Shown here: piece by piece, positions 50,004 to 58,086 of the stretch
Layout: every line of letters starts with the position of its first letter
Numbering within the stretch: the stretch's first letter is position 1
From: Lachnospiraceae bacterium
GTDB lineage: Bacteria; Bacillota; Clostridia; Lachnospirales; Lachnospiraceae
DNA: 58,086 nt
Direction: 5' to 3'
Assembly (NCBI GenBank): GCA_014804655.1
Contig: JAAUZK010000024.1
Coordinates: forward strand, 146,365 to 204,450
Made by a program: the position numbers and the translations under genes
Notes under the pieces: generated by a model
Told to the model about the DNA's origin: nothing
Seen by the model: the letters and a program-made list of their open reading frames with translations, nothing else
Databases searched by the model: none

Positions 50004-53000
50004 ATGATTATGAAAAATTCTAAAGATGTACATAAGAATAAACGAAAGACAAAACAGCATAGATCAAAGACTTCTTGGTTGAAAAAGACAGAGGTTTTGC
50101 TTTTATGTCTGTTGATATTGATTACGTCTGATAGCCGTATTATCACGACTTTGACGGTAAAGGCAGAGGAAGATGGCAATGCGGTGTTTGCAATAGCCTC
50201 CTTTATGCCGTTGCCGGATGAGACAGCGCAGCAGACCGTCAGTATAGGGACCTCTGTGGAAGAATTGCTTTTTCCTGATACCCTGATAGCAGTAGGCACC
50301 TATGAGGAAGAACATGAGCGCGATTCGGAAGCAGAAGAAGATGAAAAGCCGGAGAAACCAGAGGACGGAGACAATGACTTCAAAGAGCCGGAAGAAGGTA
50401 ATAAGGATTCTGAGGAACCGGATGACAGGGATAATAATCCCGAAGATTCTGAAGAGGGCGATGAAGTTTCTGAGAACCCGGATGACAGAGATGATAATTC
50501 CGAAGAGCCGGAGCAAGGTGGCATAGAACCGGAGCAACCGAAAGACGGAGACAATAATTCCGGGGAACCTGAGCAGGGCGATAAAGCTCCGGAGAATCCG
50601 GAAAGCGGAGACAACGATTCCACAGAGTCGGATCAGGGCGATCAAACGCCGGGAGATTCAAATGAGGGAGAAGGCAGTTTCGAAGAACCGGTAGTGGAGG
50701 ATATGACTTCGGAGAAATCGGAGGGCAATGACACGTCGCCGGAAGATACTAAAACCGCAGAAGGGAGTATTGAGACAGCAGAAGAAAGTGAAAACAGTAC
50801 AGTATATGTTGATATACTTGACCAAATGATATCGTCAGCAAAAGATAAAATGTTTTTATTTTTTGGTGATGTGTCAGTGGAAGAGACACAGGTTGCAATA
50901 GTTCCTAATATGTCTGAATCGGAGACGAATCCGGATGTGCAAACACTGACCCAAACAGTCAGTATAAATCCTGTTACGTGGGAATGCATTTCAGAATATG
51001 ACAGTGAAACGGCAGGCTGCTATATTTTTACACCGTTATTGCCGGAGGGCTTCATGCTGTCTGATGAGACGGCTATACCGGAGATCGTGGTCATAGTCTC
51101 TGAGCAGAAGGTGCAAAACAATATGAAAAAGACCGCCACAGTCCGTGTGCAGGAGGCTGCGCCTACTTCCGGCAAATGCGGCAGCGATGTGAACTGGAGT
51201 TATGCAAATGGTAAGTTGACGATCAGCGGCAGTGGCCCGATGGATGATTTTAGTGCCGGTGCCCCGTGGCAGGACTATGAAAACATGATTGTGAGCGTTG
51301 ATATCGGGGATGGGGTCTCTTCTATCGGTAACTATGCATTTTTCAAATGTTCCTCTTTGAAATCGGTGGAGATTCCGAATAGCATCACATCGATCGGTAC
51401 AGCAGCCTTTTTTGAATGCGCTTCTCTGAACGCGGTTGGGATTCCGAATGCTTCAATCAGTGATCTGGCATTTAACGGCTGTTCCGGTCTTTCTTTCATA
51501 GAACTTCCGGCAGCAATCGGAACAGTTGCGGCATCAGCCTTCCGGAACTGCCCGAATGCGTTTTTATATTATCCGGATTCGCAGTCTGCTTTGGGTGCAA
51601 CGAAGGAAACAAGGGCAAATATTGCATATAAAGTTGTAGGTGGTGAAACTTCTTTGAATATTTCGAGGGTTGCTACGGATTTGAATGCAATCCAGTTTCC
51701 GGAGATGGTCGGTAATTGTCAAGTATTTGAGTCTAACTGGAGTGATTATCCGGCAATAAAGATCACTCACAAGAGCTATCCGAATCACAGATATGTGGAC
51801 GGAAGGAGTGAGTGTGCGATCTGCGGTTACCAGAAAGCGCCGGAGATTACGATAGACTATATAAATGAAACGCTGATTGGATTCGAGAGTGGAAAGACAT
51901 ATAGTTACAGTGTTGCCGGTGTCAATGGTACACTTGCGGCTGATGCAGACAGAAAGCTTGCTATAGAAGAGAACTGGTTCGGGAAATCCATTTCTATTGC
52001 AATACAGGGAGTCGGACATACGACGGGAACCACACAGGAATTATCAATACCGTTAAGACCTAATGCTCCTGCCGCTGTTACGGCGCAGGGAGTAAGCGTA
52101 AGCGGGAATGACGGTAAGCTGCTTAATGTGACATCGACAATGGAATACAGCACGGAAGAAGATTCAGGCTATAAGTCTATTACTGGTACAATTGTGGCTG
52201 GTCTTTCACCGGGTACCTATTACGTCCGGATTGCGGCGGTAGACAATAAATCTTTCCATTCTTTACCGATAGAAGTTACCGTAGATGAGCATGAACTTAA
52301 ACCAGAAACAAAACCGACGGCGGACATTGATTATCTGAATGAAACGCTCAAAGGACTGACGGGTGGTGCGGTATATTGTATTGGTGTTAAAGGAGAAAGC
52401 AGTGAGAAACTAACAGCACAGACAGACGGTATTATACGGTTGCGGGATCCGGAATGGTTCGGGCAGGCGCTTTCTATTTTTAAAGCGGGAGACGGCATAA
52501 ATACGAAGGAAAGCGAAGAGCAGATTTTGCCTATTCCGTCACGGCCCGCTGCGCCGGCGAATACGGGCAAGAAAGATGCAACATCCGGAAACATTGACGG
52601 AGCATTAACCGGTGTATCCAGTACTATGAAATACAGATTGGCCGGAACAAATACATGGACAGAGATCACAGGATCAACCGTGAGTGGTTTGAAACCGGGG
52701 AAATATGAAATTTGTTACAAGGCCAAACCGGAAGAAAAGAAATTTGCCTCCGAAATCGTGACACAGATCATCGGCTCCGCAGATCTGAAAGAAGAGAATA
52801 CACCGACGGCCGGGATAGATTATATGAACGAGACATTGACCGGACTGATAGCGGGGGCAACTTATCTGATCAATGGTACTGAAATGGTTGCGGAAGCAGG
52901 CGGAATCATTGAACTTGAGGAGGATTGGCTGGGCAGTACCCTGCGTATTGTAAAAGTAGGAAATTATGAGAACACTTCAGATAGTAAAGAACAGAAGCTT

Positions 53001-54830
53001 GAAATTCCTCCGCGCCCCGAAGCACCTGAGGGTATTGAAGCGGTGCCGGTAACTGCGGGAAACGCCTCAGGCGGAAAGTTGATTAATGTAGATAAGACAA
53101 TGCAATACCGTAGTGAAGAAGATGATGAGGATAACTGGAGTAATGTTGACGGTAATGAAGTAACCGGGCTTTCTCCGGGAATATATATAGTACGCTTTAA
53201 AGCAACGCAGACCAGCTTTAGCTCTGATGAAACGGAGCTGATCGTGCAGAGTGCAGAACTGAACTCTGAAGATAAGCCGACTGCTGTGATTGATTATAAA
53301 AAAGAAAGGCTGACAGGGTTACGCCAAGGTAAGGCATATACAATCAGCGATCAAAACGGTATTTCCCTGACAGATGGCAGTATAAAAGCTGACAAGGACG
53401 GCAGTATAGGAATTAAAGAGTCGTGGATGGGAGTCGATGTTCAGATTGTTAAGGTTGGCAATAATATTTCTACATATGACAGTGACGCCCAGATTCTGCC
53501 TATTCCTGAACGACCGGATGCACCTACGGATGTCACTGCTGTTGACGAGAGCGGAAAAGGCAAGAAGGACGGCAAATTAATAAATGTTGATGATACAATG
53601 GAGTATCAGAAGGAAGGTGCGGCAAAGTGGTCGACAACCAGTCAAACGACAAAGCTTGCAGCAGGTGTATATTATGTTCGATATAAGGCAATAGAAGGCA
53701 AAAGTTTTTGTTCAGACAGTGTAAGATGTGCAATTGCGGCGTACGAGCTGCAGCAGGAATCGGAGCCCGGAGCAGAAATATCCTATGCGGATGAATGCTT
53801 CATAGGTTTGGAACCGGGTGCGTCTTATAAGATCAACAAGACAAGTGTATCGGCAGACGAACTTGGACAAATTGAGATAAAATCTGCATGGATGACAGGA
53901 AAAGAAAATGGGGTCACGATCATAAAAAAAGGAGATGGCGTGATCACGTCAGACAGTGTGAAGCAGAGTATTCGTGTGCCCAAGAGGCGACCGGCTCCGA
54001 CCGGTATCAAAGCTATCTCTGAGAGTGAAAAAGATAAAAATGACGGTAAACTGACCGGTGTCAATGATGAAATGCAATACCGCAGATCAGGTGGTGAGTG
54101 GATTCAGATCGATGGGGATACATTAGAAGATTTGGAACCGGGGAAATATGAGATACGTTATACGTATACGGGGGATAATTTTGTTTCGGCATCTGCGAAT
54201 AGAACGGTATATGCTTATGGCAAGGAGCCGAAACCGACGGAGCAGAATAAGGATGAAACTTCTGATGCAGAGGAGGTCGATGAAGATCAACAGTCGTCAG
54301 AGGATGAGCAGACTTCTTCTTCACAGGACGGCGGAACATCCGGAAGTGAAGGAACAGCAAATGTATCGGCTGGAAACGGATCATTGGACAAAAATGCAGA
54401 GCAGACGACAGAAGAGGTTGGCGCAGCGGCCGATGAAAATATTACACCGGATGAGGCAAAAGATACTTCTGACAATAAATTTATCGGAACGGCAATCGCC
54501 GATTCAGAAGACGATATGAATAATGACAAAGGAGACCATTCGGGCAACGGACAGAATAAGGAAGATGCAAATACATTAGAAAATGGCAGTCGGTCCGAGA
54601 ATAATCCGGAAAACCCGGATCAAAGGCAGTACAGGGAGTCGGGTGCGGTGTATACAGAGTATGCGCAGAACGGGATGTCGGAATTTTATAATTTTGTATT
54701 GAGTTTAATGGAGAGTAATAATCTAATCTGGCTGGCGGTCATATTGGCGGAACCGATTATTTTCCTTCTGCTTCTGATTTATGCACAAAACAGGAAGAAA
54801 AGGGAAACAGAATGTCAGACGCAACAGTGA
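50004..54830 (+). CDS. Giant repeat-rich surface protein with BspA-like leucine-rich repeats
   Basis: 1,608 residues. In order: basic N-terminus and a signal or anchor helix (about 27-45, TEVLLLCLLILITS); a highly acidic Pro/Glu/Asp/Asn repeat stalk (about 100-262); a BspA-like leucine-rich repeat segment (about 390-525, SIGNYAFFKCSSLKSVEIPN); five tandem domains of about 160 residues marked by IDYxNETLxGL and IPxRPxAP, centred from 618, 776, 939, 1097 and 1260; a Gln/Glu/Ser-rich linker; and a C-terminal membrane helix with basic tail (about 1571-1594). There is no LPXTG. It is probably an adhesin or glycan-interacting cell-surface protein. The end overlaps the NusG-II gene by 19 bases. Confidence 0.85.
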   Translation: MIMKNSKDVHKNKRKTKQHRSKTSWLKKTEVLLLCLLILITSDSRIITTLTVKAEEDGNAVFAIASFMPLPDETAQQTVSIGTSVEELLFPDTLIAVGTYEEEHERDSEAEEDEKPEKPEDGDNDFKEPEEGNKDSEEPDDRDNNPEDSEEGDEVSENPDDRDDNSEEPEQGGIEPEQPKDGDNNSGEPEQGDKAPENPESGDNDSTESDQGDQTPGDSNEGEGSFEEPVVEDMTSEKSEGNDTSPEDTKTAEGSIETAEESENSTVYVDILDQMISSAKDKMFLFFGDVSVEETQVAIVPNMSESETNPDVQTLTQTVSINPVTWECISEYDSETAGCYIFTPLLPEGFMLSDETAIPEIVVIVSEQKVQNNMKKTATVRVQEAAPTSGKCGSDVNWSYANGKLTISGSGPMDDFSAGAPWQDYENMIVSVDIGDGVSSIGNYAFFKCSSLKSVEIPNSITSIGTAAFFECASLNAVGIPNASISDLAFNGCSGLSFIELPAAIGTVAASAFRNCPNAFLYYPDSQSALGATKETRANIAYKVVGGETSLNISRVATDLNAIQFPEMVGNCQVFESNWSDYPAIKITHKSYPNHRYVDGRSECAICGYQKAPEITIDYINETLIGFESGKTYSYSVAGVNGTLAADADRKLAIEENWFGKSISIAIQGVGHTTGTTQELSIPLRPNAPAAVTAQGVSVSGNDGKLLNVTSTMEYSTEEDSGYKSITGTIVAGLSPGTYYVRIAAVDNKSFHSLPIEVTVDEHELKPETKPTADIDYLNETLKGLTGGAVYCIGVKGESSEKLTAQTDGIIRLRDPEWFGQALSIFKAGDGINTKESEEQILPIPSRPAAPANTGKKDATSGNIDGALTGVSSTMKYRLAGTNTWTEITGSTVSGLKPGKYEICYKAKPEEKKFASEIVTQIIGSADLKEENTPTAGIDYMNETLTGLIAGATYLINGTEMVAEAGGIIELEEDWLGSTLRIVKVGNYENTSDSKEQKLEIPPRPEAPEGIEAVPVTAGNASGGKLINVDKTMQYRSEEDDEDNWSNVDGNEVTGLSPGIYIVRFKATQTSFSSDETELIVQSAELNSEDKPTAVIDYKKERLTGLRQGKAYTISDQNGISLTDGSIKADKDGSIGIKESWMGVDVQIVKVGNNISTYDSDAQILPIPERPDAPTDVTAVDESGKGKKDGKLINVDDTMEYQKEGAAKWSTTSQTTKLAAGVYYVRYKAIEGKSFCSDSVRCAIAAYELQQESEPGAEISYADECFIGLEPGASYKINKTSVSADELGQIEIKSAWMTGKENGVTIIKKGDGVITSDSVKQSIRVPKRRPAPTGIKAISESEKDKNDGKLTGVNDEMQYRRSGGEWIQIDGDTLEDLEPGKYEIRYTYTGDNFVSASANRTVYAYGKEPKPTEQNKDETSDAEEVDEDQQSSEDEQTSSSQDGGTSGSEGTANVSAGNGSLDKNAEQTTEEVGAAADENITPDEAKDTSDNKFIGTAIADSEDDMNNDKGDHSGNGQNKEDANTLENGSRSENNPENPDQRQYRESGAVYTEYAQNGMSEFYNFVLSLMESNNLIWLAVILAEPIIFLLLLIYAQNRKKRETECQTQQ
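51840..54220 (+). repeat. Five tandem repeats encoding surface domains
   Basis: Aligned anchor codons lie at 51855, 52329, 52818, 53292 and 53781, giving periods of 474, 489, 474 and 489 bases. The copies are diverged at DNA level. The alternating period hints at an ABAB duplication of a two-domain unit. Confidence 0.75.
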
Positions 54831-55405
54831 GAGATCAGGAAAGCAGTCATAAGAGTCTCCTGCATTCCTTGCGCCGGGCGGATATCATACTGATTGTCGG
54901 TTGCTTGCTTGCGGCATTAGTGCTTACCGTATTCTTTGCCTTACATCGCAGAACAGGCAGCATGGTGCGTATTTCCTGTGATAGTGTGGAACGGTTTGTA
55001 ATTGATTTGACAAACGTTGGCTTGTCTGGTCAGGAGATGTATTATATGATCTGTCATACCGGCAAAGATGAAGATAATTTCTCGGATTCAGTGGAACATA
55101 CAGTATATGCGGATCAGGATGTCTATATCATATATGCAGAAGATTATCCCACACTGCCCGAAGGCGGATCTTATAATTTGATTTCCGTTGCAGACGGCAA
55201 GATTACGATGGAGGCAGCGGACTGCAGGGATCAGATCTGCGTACATCACAAGCCGATTATTTCAGAGAGGGAGAACATTATCTGCCTGCCACATAAGCTT
55301 GTAGTTGAAATAGTGGACAGTGGAAGAAAGCCAGGATCGGAACGGAGAAAGAGTATGCGGTCTGCAGATGCGGATGACGAATTGTTAGACGGGGTGACAC
55401 GATGA
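54812..55405 (+). CDS. NusG domain II-containing membrane protein
   Basis: 197 residues. One membrane helix (about 23-45, ADIILIVGCLLAALVLTVFF) precedes an extracytoplasmic NusG domain II-type beta domain with Cys residues in ADCRDQICVHHKPI and IICLPHKLVVEI. Such proteins usually sit next to Gx transporters or FMN/thiamin-type modification genes in Clostridia. Function is unknown. The ATG lies inside the end of the surface protein gene, and its stop overlaps the next start (ATGA). Confidence 0.82.
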   Translation: MSDATVRDQESSHKSLLHSLRRADIILIVGCLLAALVLTVFFALHRRTGSMVRISCDSVERFVIDLTNVGLSGQEMYYMICHTGKDEDNFSDSVEHTVYADQDVYIIYAEDYPTLPEGGSYNLISVADGKITMEAADCRDQICVHHKPIISERENIICLPHKLVVEIVDSGRKPGSERRKSMRSADADDELLDGVTR

Positions 55406-55944
55406 TAAAGAGAACTGTTGAATTAGGTTTTTTTCTCGCCCTCGCACTGATCCTTGCCTATGTGGAGTCGTTAATCCCTTTTTCAATCGGTATTCCGGGA
55501 ATCAAGCTGGGGCTGCCGAACCTGATTGTTGTCTTATTGTTATATCGTGATGGCACAGAACAAAGCAATGTAATAGATGGAAGAAAGCGGGATGGAGTCC
55601 GTGAGGCTCTGCTTGTGAATGGACTGCGCATCATATTGTCCGGATTTCTATTCAGTAATCTGTATACGATATTGTATGCGCTGGCCGGGGCAGTATGCAG
55701 TTTCGTGGCGATGCTTCTCGGCAGGCGGCTTAAATGCTTTTCCATGATCGGAGTGAGCGTTTTGGGAGGTGTCTTTCATAACATCGGACAGATCATTGTT
55801 GCGATACTGGTGGTTGAGACGGTTTACGTGGGATACTACATACCCTATCTGATTGTGGCGGGTACGATGACGGGTGCGGTATTGGGATTTATTGCGATGG
55901 AATTGGTGCCATACCTATATCGTCAAAGCGACAGGCTGTACTGA
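55402..55944 (+). CDS. Gx transporter family / heptaprenyl diphosphate synthase component I-like membrane protein
   Basis: 180 residues with about five membrane helices. YVESLIPFSIGIPGIKLGLP is the family signature, and SVLGGVFHNIGQIIVAILVV a second conserved block. Members are annotated either as Gx transporters (ECF-type S components) or as HepT subunit I; transport of a small molecule is more likely than prenyl synthesis for a protein this hydrophobic. It overlaps the NusG-II gene and is followed by a short leader ORF and ruvA. Confidence 0.82.
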   Translation: MIKRTVELGFFLALALILAYVESLIPFSIGIPGIKLGLPNLIVVLLLYRDGTEQSNVIDGRKRDGVREALLVNGLRIILSGFLFSNLYTILYALAGAVCSFVAMLLGRRLKCFSMIGVSVLGGVFHNIGQIIVAILVVETVYVGYYIPYLIVAGTMTGAVLGFIAMELVPYLYRQSDRLY

Positions 55945-55978
55945 TATAGTTGATAAACAATCAGGAGATAAATATAAT

Positions 55979-56080
55979 ATGATTGCGGGATATGATAAAT
56001 GTATGACAGCGGTGTGGGAAAACAGAACACCACATGGCAAAATACTGAGAATGGGAGATTTAATATGTACGCCTATTTAA
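55979..56080 (+). CDS. Possible 33-codon leader ORF overlapping ruvA
   Basis: ATG at 55979 preceded by AGGAG eleven bases away, ending at TAA 56078-56080 inside ruvA, whose ATG is at 56065. The peptide begins MIAGYDKCMTAVWENRTPHG and has no recognised motif. Its translation could couple to or modulate ruvA translation. Length and lack of homology keep confidence low. Confidence 0.3.
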   Translation: MIAGYDKCMTAVWENRTPHGKILRMGDLICTPI

Positions 56081-56688
56081 AAGGAACATTGGAGGAAATT
56101 ACAGAGGATAACATTGTTGTGGAGGTCGGTAACATCGGCTATAATGTGAAAGTGTCTACGACTACGGCGGATCTGCTTCCGCCGCTGGGGAATGAAGTAA
56201 AGATTTATACATATACGCTTGTAAGAGAGGATGTCTTTTCCTTATACGGATTTCTGACGAGAGATGATCTGGAGATTTTCAAAAAATTGATCACAGTCAA
56301 CGGAATCGGACCCAAGGGCGGGCTGGCGATTCTGTCCGTAATGAGCGCGGATGCCTTACGGTTTGCGATTATGGCGGGAGATGCGAAAGCCATTGCCAAG
56401 GCGCCCGGTGTAGGCAGTAAGACCGCAGAGCGATTGATTCTTGATCTGCGGGACAAGATCTCATTGGAGGATACGCTGCGGGGACTCGGAGACCCGATAC
56501 CGTCCGCAGGCGGAGCGTCTCTGGATGGTGGCAGTCAGGACAATATTATGAAAAAAGAAGCGATCGAAGCGTTAGTCGCACTCGGTTATTCAGCATCCGA
56601 TGCCACGGTTGCCGTAAAGAAAGCGGAAGTGACGGAAGAATCTACAGTGGAGAGTATTTTAAAATCCGCTTTAAAGCACATGTTCTGA
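56065..56688 (+). CDS. ruvA: Holliday junction branch migration protein RuvA
   Basis: 207 residues from the ATG at 56065 (GGGAG seven bases upstream; the frame is open further upstream). The OB-fold start MYAYLKGTLEEITEDNIVVE, the helix-hairpin-helix segments (TVNGIGPKGGLAIL, APGVGSKTAERLILDL) and the C-terminal RuvB-binding domain (AIEALVALGYSASDATVAV) are all present. The tetramer binds Holliday junctions and loads RuvB. ruvB follows after 48 bases; ruvC is not in the window. Confidence 0.96.
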   Translation: MYAYLKGTLEEITEDNIVVEVGNIGYNVKVSTTTADLLPPLGNEVKIYTYTLVREDVFSLYGFLTRDDLEIFKKLITVNGIGPKGGLAILSVMSADALRFAIMAGDAKAIAKAPGVGSKTAERLILDLRDKISLEDTLRGLGDPIPSAGGASLDGGSQDNIMKKEAIEALVALGYSASDATVAVKKAEVTEESTVESILKSALKHMF

Positions 56689-56736
56689 GACTGAATGTAT
56701 AGAGCAATGTTTTAGGCGTGCAGGATGAGGAATGGT

Positions 56737-57738
56737 ATGAGCAGCAGAATGATCGAAACAAACTTAATAGAAGAGGATATTAAAATTGAGGGTTCTCTCA
56801 GACCGCAGACATTGGATGACTATATTGGTCAATCCAAGATCAAAGAAAACCTAAAAATCTATATAGAGGCTGCAAAACAGCGGCATGACGCATTGGATCA
56901 TGTGCTTTTCTACGGGCCCCCAGGACTCGGTAAGACGACTTTGGCGGGCATTATTGCCAATGAAATGGGAGTTCACATGAAAGTTACCAGCGGTCCGGCC
57001 ATCGAGAAGCCCGGCGAGATGGCAGCGATCCTGAATAATCTGCAGGAAGGCGATCTGCTGTTTGTGGATGAGATACACAGACTGAATCGTCAGGTAGAAG
57101 AGGTATTATACCCTGCGATGGAGGATTATGCCATTGATATTATGATCGGCAAAGGAGCATCGGCGCGGTCGATCCGATTGGATCTGCCGCATTTTACACT
57201 GGTGGGAGCGACTACCAGGGCGGGACTTCTTACGGCGCCGCTTCGGGACAGGTTTGGAGTGATCCACCGGTTGGAATTTTATTCCGTGGAAGAATTGCGG
57301 GTGATTATTCAACATTCTGCAGTGATCCTTGGTGTGAAAATCGACGAGGAAGGCGCCACGGAATTGGCCAGAAGAAGCCGCGGTACGCCAAGGCTGGCCA
57401 ATCGTATTCTTAAGAGAGTGCGGGATTTTGCCCAGGTAAAGTACGATGGTGTGATCACACTGGATGTGGCTAATATTGCGCTTGATCTGATGGATGTGGA
57501 CAAGATGGGATTAGACCATATCGACAGAAATATTCTGTGTACGATGATCGATAAGTTTAAAGGAGGACCGGTAGGGCTGGATACGTTAGCGGCGGCTATT
57601 GGGGAAGATGCGGGAACGATCGAGGATGTCTATGAACCGTACCTGATCAAGAACGGCTTCTTAAACAGAACGCCCCGCGGCAGAGTTGTCACGGAGCGCA
57701 CTTATCATCATTTAGGGCTTGAAATTCCCAACGCATAA
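56737..57738 (+). CDS. ruvB: Holliday junction branch migration helicase RuvB
   Basis: 333 residues from the ATG at 56737 (GAGGA six bases upstream). AAA+ motor with Walker [13 protein letters not shown], Walker B VDEIHRL, and the sensor/arginine-finger stretch [18 protein letters not shown]; the C-terminal winged helix ends with [16 protein letters not shown]. It drives branch migration with RuvA. A copy of the dispersed palindromic element follows its stop. Confidence 0.97.
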   Translation: MSSRMIETNLIEEDIKIEGSLRPQTLDDYIGQSKIKENLKIYIEAAKQRHDALDHVLFYGPPGLGKTTLAGIIANEMGVHMKVTSGPAIEKPGEMAAILNNLQEGDLLFVDEIHRLNRQVEEVLYPAMEDYAIDIMIGKGASARSIRLDLPHFTLVGATTRAGLLTAPLRDRFGVIHRLEFYSVEELRVIIQHSAVILGVKIDEEGATELARRSRGTPRLANRILKRVRDFAQVKYDGVITLDVANIALDLMDVDKMGLDHIDRNILCTMIDKFKGGPVGLDTLAAAIGEDAGTIEDVYEPYLIKNGFLNRTPRGRVVTERTYHHLGLEIPNA

Positions 57739-57756
57739 AAATTTTTTACTCTTTTT

Positions 57757-57780
57757 CGAGTTTGCGAAGCAAATCTCGCA
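57757..57780. repeat. Dispersed short palindromic repeat, copy 2
   Basis: Matches the element at 44563-44586 at 23 of 24 positions (T for C at the seventh base). It lies in the 66-base convergent gap between ruvB and the minus-strand gene. AAATCTC in the element can also pair with GAGATTT about 18 bases downstream. Confidence 0.65.
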
Positions 57781-57804
57781 AAGTTAATCGCGAAGAGATT
57801 TACT

Positions 57805-58086
57805 TTAAGCCATCACATCTACAGTGGCACCGGCGATTTCCAGCGGTGCTTCAACGTTTGAAACAGGGATATCTATGCCGCCAATCTGCAGTGATACGCC
57901 GGATGTGTTTTCGGAAGAATCGCCGGAATCGGAAGAGTTGTCTCCGAAACCGCTTATGCCGGCGCTTTTTTCCTTTTCCAGCTTGTCAAAGAGCGCCCTG
58001 AGATATTCCATGTCCGCTTTCATGATATCACGAATCTCATCGGCACGGTGTTTCTTTTTTAACAGCTCAAGATCCTTCGGGTCCAT
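57805..58086 (-). CDS. Unknown protein, possibly cut by the window edge
   Basis: 93 residues. The first codon in view is the ATG at the last three bases of the window; whether it is the true start cannot be decided because any SD lies outside. The N-terminal half is charged and helical (DPKDLELLKKKHRADEIRDI); the middle is Ser/Asp/Gly-rich (GFGDNSSDSGDSSENTSG) and the end is beta-like and hydrophobic (VSLQIGGIDIPVSNVEAPLE). No signal peptide, membrane segment or known family was recognised. Confidence 0.55.
   Translation of the reverse strand: MDPKDLELLKKKHRADEIRDIMKADMEYLRALFDKLEKEKSAGISGFGDNSSDSGDSSENTSGVSLQIGGIDIPVSNVEAPLEIAGATVDVMA

Overview
The window looks like a chromosomal segment of a strictly anaerobic, endospore-forming Clostridia member, most likely a Lachnospiraceae-type gut bacterium. 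The evidence is SpoIVA, SpoVAF and the CotJABC coat operon, an oxygen-sensitive class III ribonucleotide reductase, an [FeFe] hydrogenase, strong GGAGG Shine-Dalgarno (SD) sites, frequent TTG/GTG starts and moderate GC. No phage, IS element, CRISPR array, tRNA or rRNA was recognised.

Layout. 1-910 (minus): start of a PotA-like polyamine ABC ATPase behind a cupin-HTH regulator. 1.1-3.7 kb: lactonase-fold protein and spoIVA. 3.9-12.5 kb: nucleoside salvage and housekeeping run (purine nucleoside phosphorylase, cytidine deaminase, SAH/MTA deaminase-type amidohydrolase, membrane MutS-like ATPase, RNase HI, YjjG-type HAD, WYL regulator, aminotransferase). 12.5-15.9 kb: nrdD-nrdG-dut behind a promoter with two predicted NrdR boxes. 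15.9-17.4 kb: spoVAF behind a sigma-G promoter. 17.4-29.5 kb: carbohydrate region with an SGNH esterase, a GH1 beta-glucosidase fused to mannose-6-phosphate isomerase, two EAL c-di-GMP phosphodiesterases, a type-B carboxylesterase and a domain-permuted GH3 glucosidase. 29.5-31.6 kb: argC, then cotJABC on the minus strand. 31.9-40.2 kb: Gld-like ABC system with fused permease/auxiliary subunit, hydrogenase, gltX, UvrD-like helicase and a convergent DUF1292 gene. 40.3-45.4 kb: a debranching-enzyme homologue lacking its catalytic residues, a DUF5662 protein, a Cys/Arg/Glu-rich probable coat protein, trpS and a histidine phosphatase. 45.6-49.9 kb: hflK-hflC, a TPR protein, a DUF4037 protein and a 53-aa small gene. 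50.0-58.1 kb: a 1,608-aa repeat-rich surface protein, a NusG-II-domain protein, a Gx transporter, ruvA, ruvB and a partial unknown gene.

Most interesting signal. Three starts (spoIVA, spoVAF and the probable coat gene at 43050) share one layout. A hairpin carries the SD in its 3' arm, and a sporulation-type promoter (sigma-E-, sigma-G- and sigma-K-like respectively) is placed so that transcription would begin after the 5' arm. Read-through RNA from the upstream vegetative gene would be terminated or have its SD masked, whereas the sporulation transcript would have a free SD. This is inference from sequence. Its strength is that the promoter class fits the known regulon in the two recognisable cases, and that cotJA, whose upstream neighbour is divergent, lacks the hairpin. 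Other notable items are the GH1-ManA fusion, the GH13 pseudoenzyme, a 100-bp convergent coding overlap and the tandem NrdR boxes.
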